This document shows, piece after piece, positions 1 through 8,834 of a stretch of DNA of 64,000 nucleotides (position 1 is the stretch's first letter; every line of letters starts with the position of its first letter). Origin of the DNA: Flavobacterium sp. UGB4466 (GTDB lineage: Bacteria > Bacteroidota > Bacteroidia > Flavobacteriales > Flavobacteriaceae); NCBI RefSeq assembly GCF_903469665.1, contig NZ_CAGKLC010000003.1, positions 58,566 through 122,565 on the forward strand, given 5' to 3'. The position numbers were made by a program, and so were the translations under genes. The notes under the pieces are model-generated. The model made no database searches. It had not been told where the DNA came from and saw only the letters and a list, made by a program, of their open reading frames with translations.

Positions 1-10
1 ACTTAAGAGA

Positions 11-979
11 ATGAATAAAACCCATTTTTTATTAGTACTACTTCCGCTGCTGTTCATTTCATGTTTTAAAAATGACAAGCAGACTGAAACTGTGTCTGGA
101 AAAACCAATACCATTTCCGTCATTATAGACGATCAATTGTGGTATGGCGAAGTGGGCGACAGCATTCGAAATAAATTTGCCTCACCGGTTTTAGGACTTA
201 CACAGGAAGAACCCATATTTACCATCAATCAGTATCCGGCTCGTTTGCTGGAAGGTTTTGTTACCGACAGTCGTAGCATTATTGTGGTAAAAAAAGCCAC
301 CGCTGATAAGTTCGAAGTCACACACAGTGCCTCGCTGCCTCATAATACTTTTAGAATTTACGGAAAATCGGTAGATGATATCATTTGCAGTATCGAACTC
401 AATTCCGCACAAATTATCAAAATAATCCGCGATACCGAGATCAAAAAAATTCAGGAGGACAACAGTAAATCCCTGTTGAATCCGGCCATTATAAAAAACA
501 AGTTTCATATCGATCTTCAGATACCCGTTGGATATGAATACATGTTGCACAAAAAGAACTTTATCTGGCTTAAAAAAGACATCATTAGCGGAAATACCAG
601 TCTGCTCATCTATCAAATTCCGATTCGCAGTTTTGAGAAAAGTTCAAATGTAGTAGACAACATTATCCGAATGCGGGATTCGGTTGGATATTATATCAAA
701 GGGAAAGAACCCAAAACACGTATGATTACAGGAGAGGCTTATGCTCCCTATTTCTCGACGATTTCATTAGATGGAAAAAAAGCTTTTGAAACCAAAGGTA
801 CCTGGGAACTTAAGAATGATTTTATGGCCGGACCCTTTATTAACTATGCCATTGTCGACGAAATGTACAACCGAATTCTGGTAATCGAAGGATTTTGTTA
901 TTCCCCCTCCAACGAAGAACGTGATTTAATGCTGGATCTGGAAGCAATTATAAAATCGGTTAAAATTGATAAAAGGTAA
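11..979 (+). CDS. DUF4837-type lipoprotein
   Basis: Exported lipoprotein of 322 residues. The first 18 residues are a signal peptide ending in a lipobox (LFISC), so the mature protein should start at Cys18 and be membrane-anchored. The segment after it (VIIDDQLWYGEVGDSIR, then LTQEEPIFTINQYP) matches what I recall of the Bacteroidota family DUF4837. No catalytic motif is visible and the function is unknown. The ATG at 11 is followed directly by the signal peptide, so the gene looks complete although it starts at the window edge. It stands alone; the next gene on the same strand follows after 210 bases containing palindromic repeats. Confidence 0.75.
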   Translation: MNKTHFLLVLLPLLFISCFKNDKQTETVSGKTNTISVIIDDQLWYGEVGDSIRNKFASPVLGLTQEEPIFTINQYPARLLEGFVTDSRSIIVVKKATADKFEVTHSASLPHNTFRIYGKSVDDIICSIELNSAQIIKIIRDTEIKKIQEDNSKSLLNPAIIKNKFHIDLQIPVGYEYMLHKKNFIWLKKDIISGNTSLLIYQIPIRSFEKSSNVVDNIIRMRDSVGYYIKGKEPKTRMITGEAYAPYFSTISLDGKKAFETKGTWELKNDFMAGPFINYAIVDEMYNRILVIEGFCYSPSNEERDLMLDLEAIIKSVKIDKR

Positions 980-1010
980 ATCCGTCGCTCCGAAAGAGCT
1001 TCAGCTAAAG

Positions 1011-1064
1011 CATAGTGCAACGCGCTATGAAGCATGTAAAAGTTTGTTTACGCCCTGAAAGGGC
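1011..1064. repeat. REP-like palindromes (GCAACGCGC family), copy A
   Basis: Two short palindromes lie in the gap between the first two genes. One at 1011-1029 has the core GCAACGCGCTATG; the other at 1052-1064 is GCCCTgaaAGGGC. The same two units recur at 15402-15480, so this is an interspersed repeat family and not a simple terminator. Confidence 0.7.
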
Positions 1065-1152
1065 AAAAGCCCAATACCAAAATTATCAATTTGTAGCTTT
1101 TTATAGAAATACTGTTAAGTTTTTAGTAATGAGGTGACAAACTAATTTTTCT

Positions 1153-1160
1153 TAATTTTG
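1153..1160 (+). promoter_or_regulatory. -7 promoter element (TAATTTTG)
   Basis: Exact match to the Bacteroidota -7 consensus TAnnTTTG, 29 nt before the start codon of the DUF1579 lipoprotein. No convincing -33 TTG is seen at the usual 19-nt spacing. Confidence 0.5.
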
Positions 1161-1189
1161 TTTTACAACTAACATTAAAACAGAACATT

Positions 1190-1828
1190 ATGAAAAATTT
1201 AATTGCAGTATTAGTACTAGTCATGTGTTTTGCCTCCTGTAAAAAAGAGGCCAAGACAGCAACTGAAACGGTCGGCTCTTCTGATAGTATTAAAAAAGAA
1301 GAACCAATAGCAGAACAGCCGGTTGATTCGGCTGCGCAAATGAAAGCCTGGCAGGAGTATGCAACCCCGGGGGCTCCTCATAAATTAATGGCCGATGAGG
1401 TTGGAACCTGGAATTGTGACATGACTTTCTGGTCTGAACCAAACGGGAAACCCGAAAAAGCCACTTCAACAGCAAACGTTAAAATGATTCTTGGAGGACG
1501 TTATCAGGAATCGAACTATCAGGGAACCATGATGGGACAAGCTTTTGAAGGTAAAAGTACATTAGCTTATAACAATGCCAGTAAAGAATACACCACCACT
1601 TTTATCGACAATATGGGAACCGGTATGCTGGTGGCCATGGGTAAGTACGATGAAAGCACCAAAAGTATGGAGCTAAAAGGAGATATGATTAATCCCGTAA
1701 ACGGTAAAAAGACCCCCTACAGAGAAATTTATACCATTGTGGATGCTAAAACACGTAAAATGGAAATGTTTGATGTAAAAAATGGTGAAGAGTTCAAGAG
1801 CATGGAAATCATTATGAAGAAAAAATAA
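1190..1828 (+). CDS. DUF1579 family lipoprotein
   Basis: Lipoprotein of 212 residues with lipobox CFASC (Cys17). An acidic linker of about 35 residues follows, then a domain from about residue 65 to the end that begins DEVGTWNCDMTFW and contains ILGGRYQESNYQG, resembling DUF1579. That family is a small beta-barrel of unknown function. The gene has its own -7 element upstream and a strong hairpin 22 nt downstream, so it is probably monocistronic. Location is expected at the periplasmic face of a membrane. No enzymatic residues can be named. Confidence 0.75.
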   Translation: MKNLIAVLVLVMCFASCKKEAKTATETVGSSDSIKKEEPIAEQPVDSAAQMKAWQEYATPGAPHKLMADEVGTWNCDMTFWSEPNGKPEKATSTANVKMILGGRYQESNYQGTMMGQAFEGKSTLAYNNASKEYTTTFIDNMGTGMLVAMGKYDESTKSMELKGDMINPVNGKKTPYREIYTIVDAKTRKMEMFDVKNGEEFKSMEIIMKKK

Positions 1829-1850
1829 GATTCTCCTTCCATCATAAAGT

Positions 1851-1885
1851 ATAAATCCCGATTGCAGTTTGTAATCGGGATTTAT
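1851..1885 (+). terminator. intrinsic terminator-like hairpin
   Basis: Perfect 13-bp inverted repeat (1851-1863 with 1873-1885, stem ATAAATCCCGATT) and a 9-nt loop, 22 nt after the DUF1579 stop codon. The A/T flanks make it usable in both directions. Confidence 0.75.
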
Positions 1886-1903
1886 AGTTAAGAATATTTG
1901 GTA

Positions 1904-1911
1904 TAATTTTG
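1904..1911 (+). promoter_or_regulatory. -7 promoter element (TAATTTTG)
   Basis: Exact TAnnTTTG match 56 nt upstream of the elaA start, just after the preceding terminator. No -33 TTG at the right spacing. Confidence 0.45.
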
Positions 1912-1967
1912 TTTTTAGTGTAAGTTAGAACCGTAAACAATAAGACAAAACAATAAACAAAGATCAA

Positions 1968-2414
1968 ATGGAGCTAAAATGGAAAATAAAGCCTTTTGAG
2001 GCGTTAAATGTAAACGAGCTATACGATTTGCTCAAATTAAGAAGTGAGATCTTTGTAGTCGAGCAAAACTGCGTTTATTTAGATCTTGACGGTAAAGACA
2101 AGAAAGCATTACACCTGATTGGCGAGTACGATGGAAAAACAGTAGCGTATGTGCGTTTATTCGATGCGGGGATTAGTTTTGACAATGCTTCGATCGGACG
2201 TGTGGTGGTAGATGCCAATTACCGCGACCGAAAATGGGGACACGATCTGATGCGCGAAGCGATTGCGGCTATAAAATCAAATTTTGATAAAGATGCGATT
2301 ACGATTGGAGCTCAATTGTATTTAAAGAAATTCTACGAAAGCCACGGATTCGTGCAAACCAGTGAAATGTATCTGGAAGATGATATTGAGCATATTGAAA
2401 TGGTAAGAGGTTGA
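1968..2414 (+). CDS. elaA: ElaA-like GNAT N-acetyltransferase
   Basis: Protein of 148 residues with the single-domain GNAT fold of the ElaA family. N-terminal hallmark LYDLLKLRSEIFVVEQNCVY (about residues 18-37) is followed by YVRLFDAG, then the acetyl-CoA binding strand and loop IGRVVVDANYRDRKWGHDLM (about 70-89), and a C-terminal FYESHGFV. The substrate is not known for this family. It is cytoplasmic, with no signal peptide. It is a single-gene unit bounded by hairpins on both sides. Confidence 0.85.
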   Translation: MELKWKIKPFEALNVNELYDLLKLRSEIFVVEQNCVYLDLDGKDKKALHLIGEYDGKTVAYVRLFDAGISFDNASIGRVVVDANYRDRKWGHDLMREAIAAIKSNFDKDAITIGAQLYLKKFYESHGFVQTSEMYLEDDIEHIEMVRG

Positions 2415-2479
2415 CCAAAGACTCAAACTACCGATTATAGTAGTGGTATCTTTATCTTTTAAAATTCTATCAGGAGTAT

Positions 2480-2520
2480 AAACCCTTATTTACTTACTTA
2501 AGTAGATAAGGGTTTTTTTT
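2480..2520 (+). terminator. rho-independent terminator after elaA
   Basis: Stem AAACCCTTAT (2480-2489) pairs with ATAAGGGTTT (2506-2515) and is followed by a run of T, the layout of an intrinsic terminator. Confidence 0.85.
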
Positions 2521-2597
2521 ATGATTTAGATAACAGTTTCGAGTACTGGATTTATTTAATTTAGGTTTTGGTAGAGGTTTAGTAAAAAGAATAATAA

Positions 2598-4265
2598 ATG
2601 AAAAGAAAAGTACTGGTGTTTGTGTTTTTAGTTTTTGGTGTCTTGAGCTTTGGGAACGGTAAAGGGATAAGTAGCAATGAAAATCAACGTATCGAAAATC
2701 TATCGAGTCTGGCAAAAATTTGGGGATTTCTAAAATACTACCACCCTAATGTCGCTAGAGGCAATTTCAATTGGGATGAGCAATTGATTATGATGATTCC
2801 AAAAGTGGAAGGGGCAAAGAACAGAGAAGATTTATCAAAAATCTATCTGGATTGGATTACAAGTTTGGGGGTTGTCAAAGAATGTAGATCATGTCAGAAC
2901 ATATCTGGAAAGAGTTATTTTGATAAAAACTTCGATCTTTCCTGGATGGATAATTTAGCTGTTTTTACACCAGAGCTTTCTCGAAAACTTAGATACATTG
3001 AAGAAAATAGAGCACAAAGTAATAGCTTCTATGTCACCAAAAGCCCAAGAGAAAATGTTGAAGTCAGAAACGAATCAAAATATAAAGATTTTGAATATCC
3101 GGAAAAAAATTATCGGTTACTAAGTTTGTTCAAATATTGGAATACCATTGAATATTTCTTTCCGTATAAATATTTAACGGATCAAAAATGGAGTACAGTT
3201 CTGGAGGAAATGATTCCAAGGTTTGAAAAAGTTAATAACGCAACTGAATATCAATTGGTGTTGCTTGAAACAGTTATTAAAATCGACGACACACATGCAA
3301 GTTTGTATACGAATAAGAATTTTGAGTTTTTTGGTAAAAAGTACATTCCGGCCTTCAGTAATGTGATAGAGAATAAAGTCGTTATTGTTGGGATTTACAA
3401 TGATTCACTCGCGAGAATAAATGATATCAGAAAAGGTGATATTATTGAAGAAATTGACGGTAAGAATGCATTGGAAATAATGGCTGACCGAAAAAAATAC
3501 GTAAACGGTTCAAATAGTAATACCAAAGCTAAGAATTATAACTACCAGTTGTTTAATGGTTCAACGGATTCAGTAAAAGTTAAAATAAGAAGAGATAATG
3601 ATTTTGTATTAAAAACAGTAAAACGGTATAAAGGATCAGATTTAAAATCAAATTTGAGCCGCACCAAAGAAAAATTTAATCTGGATGCAAACGACATTGG
3701 ATATATCAATTTGGCTAATATAGAAGTAAATGATCAGGAAGAAATTATGGATAAGCTGAAATCGACAAAAGCTTTAATCATAGATCTTAGAAACTACCCT
3801 CCATTGATGCCTTACAGAATCGCCAGAAGATTAAGTTTTGAAAGTAAGGAGTATGTGAAGTGTATAGCGCCAGATTTAAAATATCCGGGAAGATTTTTTT
3901 GGAAAAAATCTCTTGTGATAGAGCCATTAAAAAAATCATATTATAGAGGAAAAGTAGTTTTGCTAGTTAATGAAGAGACCCAAAGCAGAGCAGAGTTTGT
4001 GACTATGCTTTTACAAGCGGGTGATAATGTTACTACTATTGGTAGCCAGACCGCAGCAGCGGATGGTGATGTGTCCCGACTTGAATTTTCTGGCTTTGTA
4101 ACGGCTATAAGCGGACTAGGTGTTTTTTACCCCGATGGAACTGAGACACAAAGAAAAGGGGTCAAGATCGATATAGAGGTTCGTCCAACAGTTAAAGGAA
4201 TTCAGGAAGGGAAAGATGAGGTTTTGGAAAAAGCAAAAGAATATTTAGTAACAGAAAAGAGCTAG
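2598..4265 (+). CDS. S41 family peptidase with PDZ-like domain
   Basis: Exported protein of 555 residues. A signal peptide (about 1-20) leads into the motif LAKIWGFLKYYHPNVA typical of tricorn-like S41 peptidases of Bacteroidota. A PDZ-like segment is around residues 260-345 (INDIRKGDIIEEIDGK), and the protease core is at the C-terminus. The likely nucleophile is the Ser of VNEETQSRAEF, with supporting YPDGTETQRKGV and DIEVRPT. The Ser-Lys (FGKG) motif of CtpA is absent; at the equivalent place it has GSQTAAADGD, as expected for the tricorn-like branch. Probable role: periplasmic or surface peptide degradation. It converges with the OmpA gene only 13 nt away. Confidence 0.85.
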   Translation: MKRKVLVFVFLVFGVLSFGNGKGISSNENQRIENLSSLAKIWGFLKYYHPNVARGNFNWDEQLIMMIPKVEGAKNREDLSKIYLDWITSLGVVKECRSCQNISGKSYFDKNFDLSWMDNLAVFTPELSRKLRYIEENRAQSNSFYVTKSPRENVEVRNESKYKDFEYPEKNYRLLSLFKYWNTIEYFFPYKYLTDQKWSTVLEEMIPRFEKVNNATEYQLVLLETVIKIDDTHASLYTNKNFEFFGKKYIPAFSNVIENKVVIVGIYNDSLARINDIRKGDIIEEIDGKNALEIMADRKKYVNGSNSNTKAKNYNYQLFNGSTDSVKVKIRRDNDFVLKTVKRYKGSDLKSNLSRTKEKFNLDANDIGYINLANIEVNDQEEIMDKLKSTKALIIDLRNYPPLMPYRIARRLSFESKEYVKCIAPDLKYPGRFFWKKSLVIEPLKKSYYRGKVVLLVNEETQSRAEFVTMLLQAGDNVTTIGSQTAAADGDVSRLEFSGFVTAISGLGVFYPDGTETQRKGVKIDIEVRPTVKGIQEGKDEVLEKAKEYLVTEKS

Positions 4266-4278
4266 AAGATTATTGTTT

Positions 4279-5082
4279 TTAAATCTTAGTAATCAAAAAT
4301 TCAACACGACGATCTAGATTTTCACCTTTTCCCAGCGGGTATTTATTTCCGCAACCCTGATAAGTCATTCGGTTTTTGGAGATTTTTTTTGAGCTGAGGT
4401 AGTGAAAAACAGTTTTGGCACGGTTCCAGGAAAGTCTTCTTTCATTGGTGGCTCGGTCAATTCCGTCGGAGTAGATATCAGGGGTACAGCAAACATGACC
4501 TCTGATTTCGAATTTTAAACCCTTTTGTTTTTCTAAAATTGCGGCAACTTTATCTAATTCTTTTTTAGAATTTGGAGTAAGTTTTGAACTTCCAATATCA
4601 AACAAAATATTGTCTAAGAAGATCTTGTCACCAATTTTAAGTTTGTTAGGGAATGAGTTGTAAATTCCTTTACCAAAGCTGTTTTTCTTTACAGCAATTA
4701 AGTCAACCCGCCGATTTCGGGAACGGGTTTCGTGTAAATTTTCGATAGTGTCAGGCCTTAGAATCACACGGCCTTTGCCTTCTAAAATAACAATTTTGCC
4801 ATGGTTGAAGCCCGCGCGAACCAAGAAGTTCTGAATGGTTGCCGCCCGATTGTTAGACAAACGAAAGTTGTATTCGTCGTTTCCGCGATCATCACAATAG
4901 CCATATATTTGTACCGACTCAACTTTAGAGGTGTCGATATTTTTAATAAAACGGTTTACAACTTCGGTTTGTTTTGGTGTAAGATCGAACTTGTCAAATT
5001 CGAAATAAATGGTTTCAATAGGTTTTTGCTGTGCCGATAAATTGTAAATAAGAAACAGAAATAGGGGTCTGTAAAGTTTCAT
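4279..5082 (-). CDS. exported protein with two tandem OmpA domains
   Basis: Protein of 267 residues with an N-terminal signal peptide (LFLIYNLSAQ). Unusually it contains two OmpA/MotB-type peptidoglycan-binding modules and little else. The first runs from about residue 24 to 131 (YFEFDKFDLTPKQ, then YGYCDDRGNDEYNFRLSNNR and ETRSRNRRVDL). The second runs from about 150 to 267 (ILFDIGSSKLTPNS, RGHVCC, NERRLSWNRAKTV, LDRRVEFLI). There is no transmembrane barrel. It lies 4 nt downstream of the CtpA-like protease and is probably co-transcribed with it. A role in tethering to peptidoglycan is inferred. Confidence 0.85.
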   Translation of the reverse strand: MKLYRPLFLFLIYNLSAQQKPIETIYFEFDKFDLTPKQTEVVNRFIKNIDTSKVESVQIYGYCDDRGNDEYNFRLSNNRAATIQNFLVRAGFNHGKIVILEGKGRVILRPDTIENLHETRSRNRRVDLIAVKKNSFGKGIYNSFPNKLKIGDKIFLDNILFDIGSSKLTPNSKKELDKVAAILEKQKGLKFEIRGHVCCTPDIYSDGIDRATNERRLSWNRAKTVFHYLSSKKISKNRMTYQGCGNKYPLGKGENLDRRVEFLITKI

Positions 5083-5086
5083 TCTT

Positions 5087-6724
5087 TTACATTTTTAAAA
5101 TCGTTTTATACTCGGTTTGGTTATTTAATACATTTACTGCTTTTTTAATTTCTGAATTATTTTTAATGTAATATTGATACAAGCCTTCCTGATACTGATA
5201 TCTTTTAATCAGTTCTTCCAGTATCAGGTTTCTGATTTCCTTTTGATTTTTATCCAGTAAAGTACTTTCACTTTTTTCAAGAGCTGCCTGTAACTGTTGG
5301 TATTCTGTAGCAATAGTTTCGTCGATTTTTTCATTTTTGGCTGCAGCCATCATATTTTTTAACGCCACTTCTGATTCCGTGTCAAAACTAATTTTGTTGG
5401 TTTTCAGGAACTGCTTGAAACTACTGTAATCAGCATCAGTAAGGATTGGTGTTTTGTCTCCTAAGTTTGGATTCTTGTAATAGTACGTAGTAGCATAATC
5501 AAAGATCCCGTCATTTTTTAGCAAGGCCGTTGTAATCGGACTCATTTTAGTTTCGTCCAGTTCGATATCCGGTAAAACACCACCACCATCATAAACCGTT
5601 CTTCCTTTTCGGGTTTTAAAAGCATTAAAGTTTTTAGCATCCGTTTTTTGCGCTACACCATTTTTGTCTTTGTGAGCATAATCCAATGCCTGAATACAAC
5701 GTCCGGAAGGCGTGTAATAACGGGAGATTGTCACTTTCAACTGAGTTCCGTAAGTTAAATCAACAGAGCGCTGTACCAAACCTTTTCCGAAACTGCGGCT
5801 TCCCAGAATCACGGCACGGTCTAAATCCTGTAAAGCTCCAGAAACAATTTCTGAGGCTGAAGCACTTCTGCCATTGACTAAAATGGCCAAAGGAATCGAA
5901 GTATCAACAGGTTCTTTAGTTGTTTTATAAATGTTGTTGTGCTTTTCGATTCTTGATTTTGTCGTTACAATAACCTCATTCTTCGGAACAAATAAATTAC
6001 AAATATCAATAGCTTCATTGAGCAAACCACCCGGATTCCCTCTTAAATCAAGTACGATTTGTGTAGCGCCGTCCGCTTTCAGTTTTTCCAATGCATCTTT
6101 CACCTCATTGGATGCCTTTCTGCTAAAGTGCGCCAGAACAATATAGCCTGTTTTAGCATCGATCTTTCCAAAAAACGGAACCGACTTAATATCCACTTCG
6201 TCCAAAACCAGTTGAGTGGTGAAGGTTTGTCCTTGTCTGAGGTATTTGATGTTGATTTTCGTGTTTTTAGTTCCCTTCATTAATTGCGAAGCGTCATCTT
6301 TAAAGTCGGCGATCAAAACATCACCGATCTGAATGATCTCATCTCCGGCTTTCAGTCCGGCCTTGTCGGCAGGATAGTTTTTATAAGGTTCACGAACAAT
6401 CAAACGGTCTTTTTTTCTTGAGATCAAAGCTCCAATTCCGGTATATTCTCCCGTATTGTTGATTTTAAAATTCACAACATCCTGTTCGTTAAAATAAACC
6501 GTATAAGGATCCAGACTGCTCAGCATGCTTTTAATGGCTTTGTCCATCAGGTCACCCGGGTTGGTCTCGTCAACATAATTTGTGTTTACCGCTTTAAACA
6601 GAGTCGTGAAAATTTCGATTTGTTTGGCAATTTCGAAAAAGTCGTCTTTGAAACTGGTTCCGATAAATAAAAACCCTGCAGCAACAGCAGGTATGATGAA
6701 TTTCTTCTTGAAATAAGGATACAT
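5087..6724 (-). CDS. ctpA: carboxy-terminal processing protease (S41A, CtpA/Prc type)
   Basis: Protein of 545 residues with an N-terminal membrane anchor or signal (about 8-25). It has a PDZ domain (around 85-165, with TGIGALISRKKDRLIVREPY and AGDEIIQIGD), and the S41 core with LRGNPGGLL, NGRSASASEI (Ser nucleophile) and GSRSFGKGLVQ (general-base Lys). The tail of about 170 residues is helical. The family cleaves periplasmic proteins near their C-termini. It starts 2 nt after the DUF4349 gene, so rnpA, DUF4349, ctpA and the OmpA gene form a same-strand group. The symbol is given for the family, not a proven orthologue. Confidence 0.9.
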   Translation of the reverse strand: MYPYFKKKFIIPAVAAGFLFIGTSFKDDFFEIAKQIEIFTTLFKAVNTNYVDETNPGDLMDKAIKSMLSSLDPYTVYFNEQDVVNFKINNTGEYTGIGALISRKKDRLIVREPYKNYPADKAGLKAGDEIIQIGDVLIADFKDDASQLMKGTKNTKINIKYLRQGQTFTTQLVLDEVDIKSVPFFGKIDAKTGYIVLAHFSRKASNEVKDALEKLKADGATQIVLDLRGNPGGLLNEAIDICNLFVPKNEVIVTTKSRIEKHNNIYKTTKEPVDTSIPLAILVNGRSASASEIVSGALQDLDRAVILGSRSFGKGLVQRSVDLTYGTQLKVTISRYYTPSGRCIQALDYAHKDKNGVAQKTDAKNFNAFKTRKGRTVYDGGGVLPDIELDETKMSPITTALLKNDGIFDYATTYYYKNPNLGDKTPILTDADYSSFKQFLKTNKISFDTESEVALKNMMAAAKNEKIDETIATEYQQLQAALEKSESTLLDKNQKEIRNLILEELIKRYQYQEGLYQYYIKNNSEIKKAVNVLNNQTEYKTILKM

Positions 6725-6726
6725 GA

Positions 6727-7545
6727 TTATATTTTTTTTCTTTTAAATCTTTTTCTAATAAAGTAGACAAGTACGCAAAATACGATTATAAACGGCCATA
6801 TACTAATGATCGAAATTAAAAAATCGGACAGGCTGAAAAATCCGGATTGAATAGCAGTCCATATTTTGGAACCATAAGAAATCTTAACGCCTTGTTTTTG
6901 AGCTATGGTTTTGTAAAATGATATCGTTACAGTACTTTCTGAAACGCGGCTTTCGAGATATTTCAATTGCCCTTCTTTGGCTTCAATTTCTTCACGAATA
7001 GCCGAAATCTGTTTTTCAATTTCCAGAATTTCACTAATCTTAGTGGCTTTTTGTAAAATCTCCAAATAGCGGGCTTCAAGTTTGCGTTTTGTGTTTAATC
7101 TTGAAGTTAAGTCAATGTATTGTTCGGTAACATTTTCTGCAGAAATCTCTTTTTGTTCAAAGTACGAAACACCCTTAGAAACCGCATTTATAAAAGAATC
7201 AAAGTTTGCACTGGGAACGCGAATCGTTAAGGTTCTGTAAATGTTGTCATATTCTTTGCCTTCAGAATCATTTTGAATGGAGGCTTTATTGGCAACAATC
7301 GCAGTTTGGATTTGTTTGAAAGTATCTTCTAAATCATTGGTTTCAAATCGAAGAGAAGCCTGTTTGATAATTTTTTGTGTAATCTCCGGAGCAGCAGGGT
7401 CATACTGTGCATCTGACGCTGGAGCGGATTCATTTTTTGGAGTAAGCTTGACAGCGCTAATCCTCATATTAGCAGAAGGTTCTTCATTTTTACTGCAACT
7501 CGAAAAGCCTAAAAAAAGCAAGAATAAAAAGAAAATATAGCGCAT
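6727..7545 (-). CDS. DUF4349 membrane lipoprotein
   Basis: Protein of 272 residues with lipobox FSSC (Cys17). It has a middle region with RVPSANFDSFINAV and YIDLTSRLNTKRKLEARYLEIL, followed by a coiled coil (about 155-195) and one C-terminal transmembrane helix (about 243-263) with a basic tail. This is the order seen in DUF4349 proteins, whose function is unknown. Anchoring at both ends would place the coiled coil in the periplasm. It sits directly upstream of the CtpA-like protease (2 nt). Confidence 0.85.
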   Translation of the reverse strand: MRYIFFLFLLFLGFSSCSKNEEPSANMRISAVKLTPKNESAPASDAQYDPAAPEITQKIIKQASLRFETNDLEDTFKQIQTAIVANKASIQNDSEGKEYDNIYRTLTIRVPSANFDSFINAVSKGVSYFEQKEISAENVTEQYIDLTSRLNTKRKLEARYLEILQKATKISEILEIEKQISAIREEIEAKEGQLKYLESRVSESTVTISFYKTIAQKQGVKISYGSKIWTAIQSGFFSLSDFLISIISIWPFIIVFCVLVYFIRKRFKRKKI

Positions 7546-7625
7546 AATATTTCAAATTAAATTTAAAACTACAATTTTTTTATAATTTTTCGTATAATTT
7601 GATAAATAAAGTTGTCGTAAACGAA

Positions 7626-8030
7626 TTACAATTCTGTTTTATTTTCAGAATCAGAGCTTTTGTTTACTTGCTGAAGGAATTTTTCAAACAGCTGAATGGT
7701 CTTGGTGTTGATTTCTTCATAAGGCAGTCTGTCTTTCGTTTGATAAAAAAACATCAAGGAGTAGGGCTGTGGAATGTTATCCAAAAGTAAATGTTTGTTG
7801 AGTCGGTACGTTTCTCTTAGAACGCGTTTGAAGTAATTTCGGTCTACGGCTTTTTTGAAGTATTTTTTAGAAACCGAAACGCCAATTTTGATTTTTTCTG
7901 GTGAATTTTCTTCCACCGGAGCATAAACCAAACGCAAAGGATATTTTGAAACCGATTTCCCTTCAGAAAACAGTAAACTTATTGTGGTTTTGCTCTTTAA
8001 GCGTTCATTTTTAGGGTAAGTGAAGTTCAT
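7626..8030 (-). CDS. rnpA: ribonuclease P protein component
   Basis: Basic protein of 134 residues. It carries the diagnostic RNase P protein motif KKAVDRNYFKRVLRETYR (about 58-75), preceded by KIGVSVSKKYF. It binds RNase P RNA and helps tRNA 5' maturation in the cytoplasm. rpmH is not adjacent. Its start codon and promoter lie inside copy 1 of a perfect 49-bp direct repeat. Everything upstream of that repeat is now the zeta-like cassette, so any upstream promoter part beyond the repeat has been replaced. Confidence 0.95.
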   Translation of the reverse strand: MNFTYPKNERLKSKTTISLLFSEGKSVSKYPLRLVYAPVEENSPEKIKIGVSVSKKYFKKAVDRNYFKRVLRETYRLNKHLLLDNIPQPYSLMFFYQTKDRLPYEEINTKTIQLFEKFLQQVNKSSDSENKTEL

Positions 8031-8076
8031 TTAATTCAGAAAAAATTTGCAAATTTTAGGGCAAAGGTACAATAGC
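8028..8076. repeat. 49-bp direct repeat, copy 1 (rnpA start and promoter)
   Basis: Perfect 49-base match to 9173-9221. This copy begins with the rnpA start codon (complement of 8028-8030) and includes the rnpA -7 element. The flanking bases differ between the copies, so the repeat has sharp edges. Confidence 0.95.
8062..8069 (-). promoter_or_regulatory. rnpA -7 promoter element (TACCTTTG on minus strand)
   Basis: The reverse complement reads TACCTTTG, an exact TAnnTTTG match 32 nt upstream of the rnpA ATG. The same element exists in the second repeat copy at 9207-9214, where it no longer faces rnpA directly. Confidence 0.6.
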
Positions 8077-8081
8077 TGTTT

Positions 8082-8834
8082 TTATATGAAGTGATTTAAT
8101 ACAAATTCTTTGAACCAATTTGGAAAATCTTCTTCATTTATATGAAGTTTTAATGAATTACCATTGTTTATTTCAGCTATTAAAGTGAGTTTTTCGCCAG
8201 AATTATCAAATAAGAAGGTCTTGTTTGAAATTTCGATTGCGGGAAACAAATTGTTTAAAGTTCGTTTGTATCTGTTTTTTATAATTTCACTGTCAACGGC
8301 GTGTCCACCTTTTTGAACTCTGTTTTCAACACGAGAGATATTTACTTCCGGATCGTCTATACACACAAAATATAAGTATGAAGTATAGCCCAGAGCATTT
8401 GCTATACTAATATCTTCTAGTTTTGAAATATGGCTCATAACCGTTTCAAAGCAAAAGCTTTTATTTTCTTTAAGAAGTTTTTCTCTTAGAAAAGAGGAAA
8501 TAAGTGAGCCTTCATAACTATTAGGATCTTTAGAAACTGATACTATAAAGTTTTCTTTTATCTCAAGAGATATTTGAAAACCTTTTTCATTGGCAGTATT
8601 TATTAGCGTTTTTGTGTTTTCTTTTTTGTAGAAATTTTGTAATTCTTTCTGAGAAGATTTTAGTTCATACGAATCTAAATCTATTAAGCCTTTAGTTCGC
8701 AAGATCTTTTCGAGGTAATCTGCATTTATAAAATAGCCCGTATTGTAATGTTTAGAAAATTCTTCAAAAAGAGTGCTTTTTCCAGATCCGTTCGGTCCGG
8801 CAAATATTCTCAGTCTTTTCTTTATTTCCTGCAT
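8082..8834 (-). CDS. zeta-toxin-like P-loop kinase (COG4185 type)
   Basis: Protein of 250 residues. Walker A GPNGSGKST lies at residues 13-21, INADY follows at about 36-40, FCFETVMS is at about 127-134 (a conserved Glu in zeta-like proteins), and RVQKGGHAVDSEIIKNRYKRTL is split across about 172-193. These fit the zeta/COG4185 P-loop family, some members of which phosphorylate UDP-sugars as toxins. Whether this one is toxic is not shown. It overlaps the upstream small gene by 13 nt, as in toxin-antitoxin pairs, and its stop lies 5 nt from the direct repeat. Confidence 0.75.
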   Translation of the reverse strand: MQEIKKRLRIFAGPNGSGKSTLFEEFSKHYNTGYFINADYLEKILRTKGLIDLDSYELKSSQKELQNFYKKENTKTLINTANEKGFQISLEIKENFIVSVSKDPNSYEGSLISSFLREKLLKENKSFCFETVMSHISKLEDISIANALGYTSYLYFVCIDDPEVNISRVENRVQKGGHAVDSEIIKNRYKRTLNNLFPAIEISNKTFLFDNSGEKLTLIAEINNGNSLKLHINEEDFPNWFKEFVLNHFI

